From Arcobacter defluvii (lineage in GTDB: Bacteria; Campylobacterota; Campylobacteria; Campylobacterales; Arcobacteraceae), in contig NZ_CP053835.1 in NCBI RefSeq assembly GCF_013201725.1, positions 1,984,001 through 2,048,000 on the forward strand: DNA of 64,000 bases. The letters are read 5' to 3'. Shown piece by piece: positions 43,601 through 52,756 of the stretch. Position numbers and translations under genes: made by a program. The notes beneath the pieces were generated by a model that was not told the DNA's origin, ran no database searches, and saw nothing but the letters and a program-made list of their open reading frames with translations. Position 1 is the first letter of the stretch; every line of letters begins with the position of its first letter.

Positions 43601-44947
43601 TTAATTATTTTTAAATCTAGAATTAGTTCTTCTATTTTTTGAAGTGTTTGATGAAGGTTCATTTTTTTTAGAATCAAATCTATTTTTACTTTTTGATTTT
43701 ATAGATGAACTTTCATCTTTTTTCTTTCCAAAATGTTTTTTTGGATTCTCTTTTTGATTTGTATTAGATTTACTTCTATTCCCTTTATTTCCTATTGGTT
43801 CAGCTTTAATATTTGGATTTACTTTAAATCCTGCAACTTCAATCTTTTTAATTTTTTGTTTAATTAATCTTTCAATTCCAAACAAATATTCATGTTCATC
43901 TATACAAACTAAAGAGATAGCCACACCTTCATTTCCAGCTCGCCCTGTTCTTCCAATTCTATGAACATAATCTTCTGCAACATTTGGTAATTCAAAATTT
44001 ATTACATGAGGAAGTTGGTCTATGTCAATTCCTCTTGCAGCAATATCAGTTGCAACTAATATTCTTACTTTTCCCTCTTTAAAATCATCCAATGCCTTTG
44101 TTCTTGCACCTTGTGATTTATTTCCATGAATTGCAGCAGATGTTATATTTTCTTTTATTAAAGCTTCGCTTAGTTTATTTGCACCATGTTTTGTTCTTGT
44201 GAAAACTAAAACTTGTTTCCAATCATTTTTATTAATCAAATGAATTAAAAGCTCTTTTTTTCTTTCTCTATCAACATGATGAACTATTTGTTGAACTTTA
44301 TGTGAAGTGCTATTTGCTTTTGCAACTTCAATTAAAATAGGAGATTTAAGTAAACCATCGGCTAATTTTTTTATTTCAGTTGAAAAAGTTGCCGAAAAAA
44401 GTAGATTTTGTCTTTGTTTTGGCAAAATTGCTAAAATCTTTTTAATATCATTTATAAATCCCATATCAAGCATTCTATCTGCTTCATCTAAAATCAAAAA
44501 TTCAATTTTTGATAGATTTAAACTATCTTGAGAGATTAAATCTATCAATCTTCCTGGAGTTGCAATAATAATATCAACACCTTTTTTTAAAAGAGCTTTT
44601 TGAGGATTTATTCCAACTCCTCCAAAAATTACTGCTGATTTAAAAGGAAGATATTTTCCATAAGTTTCTACACTTTGTGCAACTTGAGCTGCAAGTTCTC
44701 TTGTGGGAGTTAAAATCAAAGCTTTTGGATATTTTGAATCTTTTGAAGTTGATTTTGTTAATCTTTGAAGCAATGGAAGTGTAAAACCAGCTGTTTTTCC
44801 CGTACCTGTTTGAGCACCTGCTAAAACATCTTTTTTTGATAAAATTACAGGAATAGATTGCGCTTGTATAGGAGTTGGAGTTGTATATCCTTCTTCTTTA
44901 ATTGCACGAAGAATTTCTGAACATAAACCTAATTTTGAAAATGACAT
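43601..44947 (-). CDS. DEAD-box RNA helicase (RhlE-like)
   Basis: 448 residues with the full DEAD-box motif set: Q motif TPIQAQSIP, motif [11 protein letters not shown], Ia [39 protein letters not shown] and [12 protein letters not shown]. The tail after residue 370 is basic and low in complexity ([15 protein letters not shown], then Lys/Ser/Asn-rich), as in RhlE, and should bind RNA. It unwinds RNA in ribosome assembly or cold adaptation. It is preceded by a leader of about 130 nt with a 7-bp long-range stem. Confidence 0.9.
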   Translation of the reverse strand: MSFSKLGLCSEILRAIKEEGYTTPTPIQAQSIPVILSKKDVLAGAQTGTGKTAGFTLPLLQRLTKSTSKDSKYPKALILTPTRELAAQVAQSVETYGKYLPFKSAVIFGGVGINPQKALLKKGVDIIIATPGRLIDLISQDSLNLSKIEFLILDEADRMLDMGFINDIKKILAILPKQRQNLLFSATFSTEIKKLADGLLKSPILIEVAKANSTSHKVQQIVHHVDRERKKELLIHLINKNDWKQVLVFTRTKHGANKLSEALIKENITSAAIHGNKSQGARTKALDDFKEGKVRILVATDIAARGIDIDQLPHVINFELPNVAEDYVHRIGRTGRAGNEGVAISLVCIDEHEYLFGIERLIKQKIKKIEVAGFKVNPNIKAEPIGNKGNRSKSNTNQKENPKKHFGKKKDESSSIKSKSKNRFDSKKNEPSSNTSKNRRTNSRFKNN

Positions 44948-45079
44948 AAGTACCTTATTTTTATAAACCTACAAAAGTTATAAACTTAAGTTACGGTCTA
45001 GGTTGAATAATTTGAGTTTAGTTGAGTTGTAAATTGAATACAAAAACGAAGTCAGGCATAGACCGATGTATGCTGAAAT
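44948..45079 (-). promoter_or_regulatory. Long structured 5' leader of the DEAD-box helicase gene
   Basis: A minus-strand TATAAT at 45086-45091 predicts a start near 45079, leaving about 130 untranslated bases before the helicase ATG. CGGTCTA (44994-45000) and TAGACCG (45059-45065) pair perfectly across 58 bases. Cold-shock helicase mRNAs often have long structured leaders, so autoregulation or cold control is possible. Confidence 0.45.
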
Positions 45080-45175
45080 TGTGGGATTATATCATAATTA
45101 TTGGATTAAAAGTGTTAAAAGAATTTAAAAGAAAAGTTTAAACAAAAGAATAATTATTTTCTTATCTTTTATTGA

Positions 45176-45181
45176 TATAAT
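45176..45181 (+). promoter_or_regulatory. -10 box TATAAT of the Septu-like operon
   Basis: A perfect TATAAT 27 bp before the ptuA-like ATG, predicting a start near 45188. Confidence 0.5.
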
Positions 45182-45208
45182 TTAGTCAAATAATAATCAA
45201 GGTTTTTT

Positions 45209-46954
45209 ATGGAATTAGTTTATTTATGGGTTGAAGAGTATAAAAATATTGAGAATCAGGGGTTTAGATTTTCGCCGAGGTTTGAATTTCATTATGATAA
45301 AGATTCAAAAAAGTTAACAAAAGTCAGAGATGAAAGTACAACTTATAAAAGTATTTTTCCTGATAATATTAATATTACGGCTATTGTTGGAGAAAATGGA
45401 ACAGGAAAGAGTAGTTTATTAAAATTGATTCATAAAAATCTTTTAATTTGGAAAGGTTCTGGTTTTGCAATATTTAAAGATAAAAACGATGAAATATTAT
45501 ATTCAGGAGAAGTAGAAGATTATCCTATTCTTGAAGATTATAAAAAATTATGTTCTAATAATAAAAAGATTGATTTCCCTTTTTTTGAATATTCATTTAC
45601 TTATGATAGAGATATAGACTATAACAATGAATTTATTTATCCTAAAAAACAAATCAATTCAATAAAAGGTGGTATCCATTTAATAAATGAGTTATTTCGT
45701 AATCAGAAAAATATTCTATTAAATTATTTTGATTTAAAAGAAACTAAACAATTAGATAAATTTGAATCTTTTTTTATTCCTAAAACAATAAATATATTTT
45801 TTGATATAGAAACTGTTAAGCAAAATGATAAATATCCAAGTTTAACAAAAGAGTCAAAAAGTAATTTAGCTAAATTAAAAAGCTTGATTTATCCAAATCT
45901 TGCTACTACTGATTTTATCAATGAAGTAAAAGAAATATCAAAATTATTAACAAATAGAAATTCATATGAGGAAAGGACTAATGAATTTGATTATTTTAAT
46001 CCAGAATTTGAATTTCAATTAGGTAAATATGATACTCAAGAAGAAGAGTATAATAATTTATGGAAAAACTCTCAAAAATCTTTCATTGAATTAAATAATC
46101 TTTCAGAAACAAAAGTTATAAAATTAGTTAATTCTAATGAGAAATGGCTTAATGAATCTAATTTACTTATTTATTCATTTGATATTGAAAAATTAGATTC
46201 TAAAATAATTGAAATTATAATGGCAAGTTTTTCATCATACCAATTTACTATACAACTTTGTGATAACAATAATAAGGCATTAAATGATTTAAGTTTTGGA
46301 GAACAGCAATTACTATTTATACTAAATCAGTTATATTCACTAAAGAATAAAGTAGATGAAAATAAAAGCCTTGAAAATAACATTGTTCTGTTGGATGAAA
46401 TTGATATTGGATTACATCCTATGTGGCAAAAAAAATCAATTAATTATATTTGTGAATTTCTAAAACTACTTCCAAATATAAATTTTCATCTCATTTTTGC
46501 AACACATTCTCCATTTATACTTTCAGATATTCCAAAAGAAAATGTGATATTTTTAGAAAAATACAAAGAAAATGATGAAGAAGTAAAAAACGAAAATCAA
46601 AAAGTTGGTAACTGTAAAAATGTAAGTAAAGATATAGAACTCAATACCTTTGGAGCAAACATTCATACTTTACTTTCAAATGGCTTTTTTATGAGTGAGG
46701 GGCTTATGGGTGAGTTTGCCCAAAATAAAATAAATAATGTAATAAAAAAATTAAAAGATAAAAATTACAATCCATCAAAAAATGAAAAAGAAAATATTTT
46801 AGCTATCATAAAAATTATAGGCGAAGATTTTTTAAGAACAAAACTTTTAGATATGTATTATAAAAAATTTGATGATGATTTTATAAAAAAACAACGAAAA
46901 GAAGAGTTACTAGAACAACAAGAAAAAATTAAAAAAGAATTGGAAAATTTATGA
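45209..46954 (+). CDS. ptuA: Septu-like defence ATPase (PtuA)
   Basis: 581 residues, an SMC/ABC-like AAA_21 ATPase. Walker A is GENGTGKS at 61-68, the ABC-type signature is LSFGEQQLLF (about 365), Walker B is VLLDEIDIGLHP (about 395) and the switch His is in FATHSPF (about 430). The C-terminal 120 residues are Lys/Glu-rich and helical. Coupled by a 4-bp overlap to an HNH nuclease gene, this is the two-gene layout of Septu (PtuA plus PtuB), in which the ATPase controls the nuclease during phage infection. A different ATPase-HNH defence pair is the alternative. The weak ribosome binding site CAAGG suggests low expression. Confidence 0.8.
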   Translation: MELVYLWVEEYKNIENQGFRFSPRFEFHYDKDSKKLTKVRDESTTYKSIFPDNINITAIVGENGTGKSSLLKLIHKNLLIWKGSGFAIFKDKNDEILYSGEVEDYPILEDYKKLCSNNKKIDFPFFEYSFTYDRDIDYNNEFIYPKKQINSIKGGIHLINELFRNQKNILLNYFDLKETKQLDKFESFFIPKTINIFFDIETVKQNDKYPSLTKESKSNLAKLKSLIYPNLATTDFINEVKEISKLLTNRNSYEERTNEFDYFNPEFEFQLGKYDTQEEEYNNLWKNSQKSFIELNNLSETKVIKLVNSNEKWLNESNLLIYSFDIEKLDSKIIEIIMASFSSYQFTIQLCDNNNKALNDLSFGEQQLLFILNQLYSLKNKVDENKSLENNIVLLDEIDIGLHPMWQKKSINYICEFLKLLPNINFHLIFATHSPFILSDIPKENVIFLEKYKENDEEVKNENQKVGNCKNVSKDIELNTFGANIHTLLSNGFFMSEGLMGEFAQNKINNVIKKLKDKNYNPSKNEKENILAIIKIIGEDFLRTKLLDMYYKKFDDDFIKKQRKEELLEQQEKIKKELENL

Positions 46955-47886
46955 TAAAAATTCCATATCCAAATCAGCAAACTTTAGATACTTATTTTGA
47001 TGAAATTAAAATAGAACTTTTAAAAAAAGTTAGATATATAAAATCTCAAAAAGATATTAGCATTGATAAAAAAAAATTTCGAGTTACAAACAAAATAAAA
47101 AAGATACTTGTGTGGTTAGAGAATGAAAGTAATTTAAAAAAATTGATTCAGTTTAAACCAAATGAGTTAGCTTCTTTAATAGAAAATGTTTATAAGAAAT
47201 TTCCTAAGTCACATTACAAAAAAGAAAGTTTAAATAGAATCTTTTACAGAATTTTTGTAGAAGCGGGATATAACGAAATAGATAAATTAAAATTTATTCA
47301 AAATATAAATCTTGGAAGCTGTCCTTATTGCAATAGAAACTATATATTTAATATAAATAGGAAAGGATCTATAAAACCTGAAATTGACCATTTGTATCCA
47401 AAATCTATATATCCTTATCTAGCAGTTTCTTATTTTAATTTAATTCCATCTTGTCCTACTTGTAACGGTTTTGGTGCAAAAGAAGATAAAGATACCTTTT
47501 ATACTTATCCTATTTCTAATCCTTATGAATTAAAAGAAAATGATTTCAAATTTTCAATTAGTCCAGAAAGTATTGATTTTTTTAATGTTGAAAGCAAAAA
47601 ATATGATTTCAATAGTTTTGAAATAGAATTATATGGTAATAAAGCAAATTTAGAAATTTTTAAATTGGAAGAATTATATAAACAACACAAAGATATAGTT
47701 TTGGAACTTTTAATAAAAAAAGCTTATTATCCTAAAAGTTACATCAAAGAATTAAAAAGATTTGGTTTTAGTGAAGATGAAATTTATAGATATTTATTAT
47801 GCAATTACAGAAAAAATGAAGACCTCCACAAACGACCACTTAGTAAACTTATAAAAGATATTTCTGAAGAGATAGGGATTATATAG
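46951..47886 (+). CDS. ptuB: Septu-like HNH endonuclease (PtuB)
   Basis: 311 residues. The HNH core lies mid-protein: Cys124-Pro-Tyr-Cys127, the catalytic pair Asp146-His147 in EIDHLYPKS, and Cys168-Pro-Thr-Cys171 followed by NGFGAKED, so two C-x-x-C zinc knuckles bracket the active site. N- and C-terminal parts are helical. It should cut DNA when released or activated by the ATPase. It overlaps ptuA by 4 bp and converges on hipA. Confidence 0.82.
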   Translation: MIKIPYPNQQTLDTYFDEIKIELLKKVRYIKSQKDISIDKKKFRVTNKIKKILVWLENESNLKKLIQFKPNELASLIENVYKKFPKSHYKKESLNRIFYRIFVEAGYNEIDKLKFIQNINLGSCPYCNRNYIFNINRKGSIKPEIDHLYPKSIYPYLAVSYFNLIPSCPTCNGFGAKEDKDTFYTYPISNPYELKENDFKFSISPESIDFFNVESKKYDFNSFEIELYGNKANLEIFKLEELYKQHKDIVLELLIKKAYYPKSYIKELKRFGFSEDEIYRYLLCNYRKNEDLHKRPLSKLIKDISEEIGII

Positions 47887-47897
47887 TTTTTTTTAAT

Positions 47898-49121
47898 CTA
47901 TTTTTTCCCCATTAACTCACTAAATATTTTACCCAAATTTACAGTTTCATTTTTTGGAAGTTCCACATCTATTGCAAGATTTGGAAACTCTAAAATTGCA
48001 CTTTTTACTTCTTCAATTATTTGTTTATACTCTTTGATTCCGTGTTTTAATGCTAGTTTTTCAAGATGATTTATTGTTGGATTTTTTCCCTCATTTAAGT
48101 ATGTAGTGCTGTGTTCAGTTACCACTCCATAAGAAAAAGTCAAATCATAAGCAGGGGTGAGTTTCCAAGAATTTTTTTCATCCAACATAAAAGAGAAGTT
48201 TTTGGCATGGTCGTCACGATTATGTGTAAAAAGATTAAAAACTGCTAATCTGAAAAGTTTTTTTACTTCATTTATATCTTTTGTAAGATGAAAACATAAA
48301 GTTAATAAATCATCATAATCAAGTGATGGAATTCTAAAATCACTATGAACTAATCCAGCTACACTATGAATATGCAATCTATTATCTTTTATTCTATCAA
48401 ATCTTTTTATTGCAAAATAGCTATTTTTTTTGCCTTTTAGCAACTTTGTTTCAGGTATTTCAATATTTGCTTTTTTTGCCATCAAAGAGTAGATATACTC
48501 TATTTTTCCAATATTTAATCCATCATTTGAGTTTGGAAATTTAATTATATAATGTTCAAAACCCTCTATTAATTTTTGACTTCCATGAAGTATTTCATTT
48601 TTATTGTTTAATTGAGTCATAATTTTTGGTCTAGCTCCTGCACTACTTCCACCAATTGCCAATAATGTATCAAGAAGTTCATAACTAGAGCCATTTAAAA
48701 TATTAATTGAAGAGTTTGCTAAATCATCTAAAATAATCTCTTGATTTTTCGTCTCTATCTCTTCATATATTGGTTCATAACTTAATGCTCCTATACCATA
48801 TTTTCCAACATAACACAATCTATCAAGTGGTGTAATATCGTGAAAATTTATCCCTTTTGACATTAAGTGTCTGTCTAAAAGTAATTTTCCCCAACCATCA
48901 GGCAAACTATCTGCAAAAACTCCAAATAAACCATCAAAAATATTGTCATTACAAACTTGTAACTCTTTTTTTAATGGCAAAATATAAGGAGAAATTTGAA
49001 TATCTTTTTTTATAAAATTCTCATCATATTCAAAATATATTTTTCTATTTTTAAGTGCTAACTTTCCAACAAAGATTTTGTTATTAAAATGATTTAAAAA
49101 TACATTTACAGTTTTTATCAT
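47898..49121 (-). CDS. hipA: HipA-type serine/threonine kinase toxin
   Basis: 407 residues, the length of HipA toxins. The N-terminal subdomain has VFLNHFNNKIFVGKL and FGVFADSLPDGWG. The glycine-rich P-loop-like segment is GGSSAGARPKIM, the catalytic loop NRDDHAKNFSF, and the metal-binding Asp is in LTPAYDLTFS. HipA kinases phosphorylate glutamyl-tRNA synthetase or other targets and cause growth arrest. The antitoxin gene overlaps its start by 4 bp (ATGA). All catalytic residues appear intact, so it should be active. Confidence 0.9.
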   Translation of the reverse strand: MIKTVNVFLNHFNNKIFVGKLALKNRKIYFEYDENFIKKDIQISPYILPLKKELQVCNDNIFDGLFGVFADSLPDGWGKLLLDRHLMSKGINFHDITPLDRLCYVGKYGIGALSYEPIYEEIETKNQEIILDDLANSSINILNGSSYELLDTLLAIGGSSAGARPKIMTQLNNKNEILHGSQKLIEGFEHYIIKFPNSNDGLNIGKIEYIYSLMAKKANIEIPETKLLKGKKNSYFAIKRFDRIKDNRLHIHSVAGLVHSDFRIPSLDYDDLLTLCFHLTKDINEVKKLFRLAVFNLFTHNRDDHAKNFSFMLDEKNSWKLTPAYDLTFSYGVVTEHSTTYLNEGKNPTINHLEKLALKHGIKEYKQIIEEVKSAILEFPNLAIDVELPKNETVNLGKIFSELMGKK

Positions 49122-49426
49122 TTTATAGCTCCTCTTTTTTTGATTGGTTTTACTTTTAATAAATCATCCATAGAATCGTATTGTTCATCTTTTTTATTTG
49201 CAATATTTTTAAAATCATCTAAACAATTTAAGACTAATGCAATTTTTAGTAAAGATTCAAAAGAGATTTCGCCACTTGTTTCAAACCTTTTGATACTACC
49301 AAGACTTACTCCACTTTTGTTGGAAAGTCCTTCTTGTGTTAGGTTTAAAGATAATCTTTTTTGTTTGAATTTATCTTTTAAATCTTGCATTATAGATTTT
49401 GGTGTTGAGATATTAATAGCTAACAT
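49118..49426 (-). CDS. hipB: HipB-type antitoxin, HTH repressor
   Basis: 102 residues with a Cro/CI helix-turn-helix (residues about 18-75): KRLSLNLTQEGLSNKSGVSLGSIKRFE. The C-terminal 25 residues are charged and probably bind HipA. It should neutralise HipA and repress the operon through the palindrome over its own promoter. Confidence 0.88.
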   Translation of the reverse strand: MLAINISTPKSIMQDLKDKFKQKRLSLNLTQEGLSNKSGVSLGSIKRFETSGEISFESLLKIALVLNCLDDFKNIANKKDEQYDSMDDLLKVKPIKKRGAIK

Positions 49427-49433
49427 ATTAGTC

Positions 49434-49467
49434 CTAAAATAGATATTTTAGTTATTATAGCTAAAAT
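49434..49467 (-). promoter_or_regulatory. hipBA promoter and operator
   Basis: CTAAAAT (49434-49440) and ATTTTAG (49445-49451) form a perfect palindrome with a 4-base spacer. A further half site CTAAAAT lies at 49461-49467. A minus-strand TATAAT (49454-49459) sits between them and would start transcription inside the palindrome. This is the arrangement expected for HipB autorepression. Confidence 0.6.
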
Positions 49468-49500
49468 ATTATCTATTAATACTTTTATTTGGATGGATTT

Positions 49501-49929
49501 TTATGCTTCTTCCGTCACATAAAAAGTAGTTTTACCATTTTTAGGGTCATAATTTACACCATCTTTTGAGATATATGTATTTATGATTTTTCTAGCTTTT
49601 TTAAATGAACTTGCATTTCCTATCTCTTCTCTTTTATCAGCTGGTGTGATTACAGTTTTGTCATAACCTTTTGCAAATTTTTTAGCAATACTTGGGTCTT
49701 GAAATGTATACTTAACAATATCAATATCTCTTTTTACATCTATTGTTGCTTTTTTCTTTTCATCTTCAAATCTTAAAATTCTATTTCCGTTTGATGAGAT
49801 TTTCATTGTAGTTGCTGTTTCGATATTTTCTGTGTCTTCAACTATCACATACTCTTTTCCATTTATTAATAATATTTCATCATCTATTTTTTTAATCTCT
49901 TTAATTATTGTTTTTTTACCTTTTGCCAT
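49501..49929 (-). CDS. Conserved protein of unknown function
   Basis: 142 residues, very Lys-rich, soluble, no cysteines. The start is MAKGKKTIIKEIKKIDDEIL, and the pattern ILRFEDEKKKATIDVK suggests a small beta fold followed by helices. No family recognised. Single gene between hipBA and ycaO. It may be a DNA- or RNA-binding protein by charge, which is only a guess. Confidence 0.7.
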   Translation of the reverse strand: MAKGKKTIIKEIKKIDDEILLINGKEYVIVEDTENIETATTMKISSNGNRILRFEDEKKKATIDVKRDIDIVKYTFQDPSIAKKFAKGYDKTVITPADKREEIGNASSFKKARKIINTYISKDGVNYDPKNGKTTFYVTEEA

Positions 49930-50068
49930 TTATAAACCTTTACATATTTTTATATTGATTTCGTATTGTAGCTAATATTTACGCCCTATTCTTGGAATAT
50001 TTTTTTTTTGGCTATACTGTAAACCTTTATATAGAAAAAATTAATATGAATCGAGAAGAAAAAATTAA

Positions 50069-51694
50069 ATGAATTTACTATCAAAAAACTCTCCCGTTGA
50101 ACAATCAATTTTAAAAATGAAAGCAGTATTAAAAGATGTAGGTTGTGAAGCCTCTTTTTCACAAGAAAAACATCCTTTAGAAAACTGTTTTTCAGTAAAC
50201 TTAGCTTCAAATGAAGCCCCAAATCATATCTATTCAAATGGAAAAGGAACAATCTCAGATGCTTCAATAGCAAGTGCTTATGGAGAATATATCGAAAGAT
50301 TACAAACTAACAACTTTTTTATAGATTTCCACCTTCCAAATAGAAAATATTATCCTGATGAAGTTGCTTTTGATTTTGATGGAGATTATTTAAACCCTGA
50401 ATTAAAAAAAATCTATGATGCAGATGGTGAATTAGAACCAAAAGATTTAGTTGATTTTAACAGCGACTATATGGACAAAATCGTAGCGTTGCCATTTATC
50501 AAAGAATCAACAAAAGAAAAAACATATATTCCAATAAATATTTTAAGTAACCTTTTTGTAAGTAACGGTCTGGCTACTGGTAACACTGCAAATGAAGCAA
50601 AAGTTCAAGCTCTTAGTGAAATCTTTGAAAGATATGCAAAAATCGCTATCATCAAAGAAGGTTATGCACTTCCAAAGTTTCCAGATGAAGTTGTAAAATC
50701 ATTTCCAAAAGTTTATAAAGATGTAGAAGCTTTAAGAGAGTTAGGTTATATCATCGAAGTTTTGGATGCAAGTCTTGGTGGAATTTTCCCCGTAACTGCA
50801 ATTTCACTAATAAACACTAAAAATAATACTCTATTTGTATCATTTGGAGCTCACCCTATTTTAGAAGTAAGTTTAGAGCGAACTATGACAGAACTTATGC
50901 AAGGAAGAGATTTAACAAATCTTGATGCTTTTGAAATTCCTACTTTTGATATGAGTTTAGTAGCTGATAGTTTTAACTTAGAAGCTCACTTTATTGATTC
51001 AAATGGAAAGTTAGGTTTTCCATTTTTAAGTGCTAAAAAAAGTTTTGAATATGCTCCTTGGAAATATGAGGGAAATGGAAGTGATGATGAATACGCATTT
51101 TTACTTGATATTTTAAAATCTCAGAATAGAGAAATGTATGTAAGAGAATATACATATTTAGACTTTTACTCTTGTCAAATGATTGTTCCAAATTTTTCAG
51201 AAGTTTATCCACTTGATGATATGGTTTACAACAACAAAAACAACGGAAAATTAATCCGAGATATGGTTTTAAACTTTGAAAAATATGATGCAAATGATAT
51301 TTTAGATGTAATTGACAGTCTTGATGATTCACTAAATATGCAACTTTACATTGGTGTGATTTTTGAAGAAAACTTTACAATGCAAGATTTTAAAGCTCAA
51401 ATGTTACTTCTTTTAGAAGAGTATGATGATGCTTTAGAAATTTTGGAGTTTTCAAATAATAAACTAGGACATTTAGTAGCTCAACTTCTTAGAATGCAAA
51501 ATGATGAATTAGAATGGAATGATTATGAAGAATCACTTTTTAATATTTATGGAGAAGAAAAAATTCAAAAAGCTGTAAATATATTAGAAGGAAAAGAGTA
51601 TTTAATAAATAGAACTTTACATCAAGATTATAAAAATATGTTAAGTATGTTTGATAAACTTGAAGTTAAAAAAAGAGCTTTTTATAAAATTTAA
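50069..51694 (+). CDS. ycaO: YcaO-family ATP-dependent cyclodehydratase-like protein
   Basis: 541 residues, close to the length of E. coli YcaO (about 586). The ATP-binding YcaO core spans residues about 30-390: SNGKGTISDASIASAYGEYIERL, GLATGNTANEAKVQALSEIFERYAK with the Mg-coordinating Glu residues, and LTELMQGR-like ERTMTELMQGR. The C-terminal domain is helical and TPR-like. E. coli YcaO assists RimO in beta-methylthiolation of ribosomal protein S12. No RiPP precursor or dehydrogenase gene is adjacent, so a ribosomal role is more likely. GAGAAGAA before the ATG is the ribosome binding site. Confidence 0.87.
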   Translation: MNLLSKNSPVEQSILKMKAVLKDVGCEASFSQEKHPLENCFSVNLASNEAPNHIYSNGKGTISDASIASAYGEYIERLQTNNFFIDFHLPNRKYYPDEVAFDFDGDYLNPELKKIYDADGELEPKDLVDFNSDYMDKIVALPFIKESTKEKTYIPINILSNLFVSNGLATGNTANEAKVQALSEIFERYAKIAIIKEGYALPKFPDEVVKSFPKVYKDVEALRELGYIIEVLDASLGGIFPVTAISLINTKNNTLFVSFGAHPILEVSLERTMTELMQGRDLTNLDAFEIPTFDMSLVADSFNLEAHFIDSNGKLGFPFLSAKKSFEYAPWKYEGNGSDDEYAFLLDILKSQNREMYVREYTYLDFYSCQMIVPNFSEVYPLDDMVYNNKNNGKLIRDMVLNFEKYDANDILDVIDSLDDSLNMQLYIGVIFEENFTMQDFKAQMLLLLEEYDDALEILEFSNNKLGHLVAQLLRMQNDELEWNDYEESLFNIYGEEKIQKAVNILEGKEYLINRTLHQDYKNMLSMFDKLEVKKRAFYKI

Positions 51695-51736
51695 TTTGAT
51701 ATAATCCCCTAAAATACAAAGTCAAGGAAAATAAAA

Positions 51737-52114
51737 ATGCAATACATAGAAGTATCAAATAAAAGTGTACAAGAAGTAGTTGATAGTATCAAAGAGACCG
51801 CAACAAAATATAAATTTGGGGTTATGCATATTCATAATATTAAAGAGACACTAAAATCAAAAGGTATTGATTTCAAAAATGAATGCCAAGTTCTTGATAT
51901 TTGTAACCCAGTTATTGCAGAAGGATTTTTAAAAGAAGATATCTCTCTTTCTTGTATCATGCCTTGTAAAATATCTATTTATACTTTAGATGGTGAAACT
52001 ATGATTGCAATGAATTCTTTAGTTCAATTAGTTGATGATATAAATCCAGATTTAGTTGGAATTGCACAAAAAACTCAAGAGCAACTCTTAAAAATTATTG
52101 ATGAATCAATATAA
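51737..52114 (+). CDS. DUF302-family protein
   Basis: 125 residues. The DUF302 pattern is visible: SVQEVVDSIKETATKYKFGVMHIHNIKETLKSKG, then FKNECQVLDICNPVIAEGFL and the CIMPCKISIYTLDGETMIA strand pair. Cysteines in DICNP and MPCK could bind metal or be redox-active. It lies 42 bp behind ycaO and 10 bp before a tiny membrane protein gene, probably one operon. Confidence 0.88.
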   Translation: MQYIEVSNKSVQEVVDSIKETATKYKFGVMHIHNIKETLKSKGIDFKNECQVLDICNPVIAEGFLKEDISLSCIMPCKISIYTLDGETMIAMNSLVQLVDDINPDLVGIAQKTQEQLLKIIDESI

Positions 52115-52124
52115 GTAGGAATTA

Positions 52125-52229
52125 ATGGAAATAATTTATAAAATATTTGAAGTTGGCATTGTTTTATTTTTCATATATATGATTATAAAAATTTTTAGAT
52201 GTAAATTTGGAAAATGTAATTTAAAATAA
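52125..52229 (+). CDS. 34-residue single-helix membrane protein
   Basis: A short gene with TAGGA 4 bp before the ATG. The product (MEIIYKIFEVGIVLFFIYMI...) has one hydrophobic helix at about residues 5-24 and a basic end with two cysteines (RCKFGKCNLK). It fits tightly between the DUF302 gene (10 bp) and the DUF2721 gene (9 bp), which supports it being real. Function unknown; possibly a small subunit or modulator in the membrane. Confidence 0.6.
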   Translation: MEIIYKIFEVGIVLFFIYMIIKIFRCKFGKCNLK

Positions 52230-52238
52230 AGAAAGAAA

Positions 52239-52715
52239 ATGATTAATCCTTTAGAAATAAATACAATAAATAGTGTTTCACAACTAATACAACTTTCAGT
52301 TGCTCCTGTTTTTTTACTTGCAGGAGTTGCAGGACTTTTAAATGTTTTTACAGGAAGATTATCGAGAATTATAGATAAAGTTGATAAATTAGATAAATAT
52401 GAAAATGAAAATTTAGAATTATTAAAAAATAGTAATGAAATTCATTCTAAAATAGAACAAAGAAGAAAGTTTTTAACTATGAGAATGAAAAATACAAATT
52501 TAGCTATTTTATTTTGTACAAGTACTGGTTTATTAATTGCTTTAGTCATTGTAACAATGTTTTTAAGTGCTATATTTGAATTTCAAGACTCTTTGCTTAT
52601 TGCAATTCTTTTCATTTCAGCTATGGTTTGTTTGATTATATCTTTGTTTTTATTTTTGAGAGAAATTTTCTATACAACTTCTTTTATAAAAAATAAACAA
52701 AGCTATATTCCATAA
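52239..52715 (+). CDS. DUF2721-family membrane protein
   Basis: 158 residues. The N-terminal stretch SVSQLIQLSVAPVFLLAGVAGLLNVFTGRLSRIIDKVD, with its helix and conserved RLSRI-D motif, is typical of DUF2721. Two further membrane helices follow (about 85-108 and 113-140). Function unknown. Last gene of the ycaO-DUF302 stretch. Confidence 0.85.
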   Translation: MINPLEINTINSVSQLIQLSVAPVFLLAGVAGLLNVFTGRLSRIIDKVDKLDKYENENLELLKNSNEIHSKIEQRRKFLTMRMKNTNLAILFCTSTGLLIALVIVTMFLSAIFEFQDSLLIAILFISAMVCLIISLFLFLREIFYTTSFIKNKQSYIP

Positions 52716-52716
52716 T

Positions 52717-52742
52717 AAAAGAAGTCTATAGCTTTAGACTTC
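52717..52742. terminator. Terminator between DUF2721 and the 48-residue minus-strand gene
   Basis: GAAGTCTA (52721-52728) pairs with TAGACTTC (52735-52742). On the minus strand it is followed by TTTTATTATGG, so it mainly ends the small minus-strand gene. Confidence 0.6.
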
Positions 52743-52756
52743 ATCTTGATTAACTT

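Noticed and set aside
50046-50072. Eight-codon frame ending in an ATGA overlap with ycaO (possible leader peptide)
   Set aside because: It has no ribosome binding site of its own, and its GAGAAGAA codons are better explained as the ycaO ribosome binding site.
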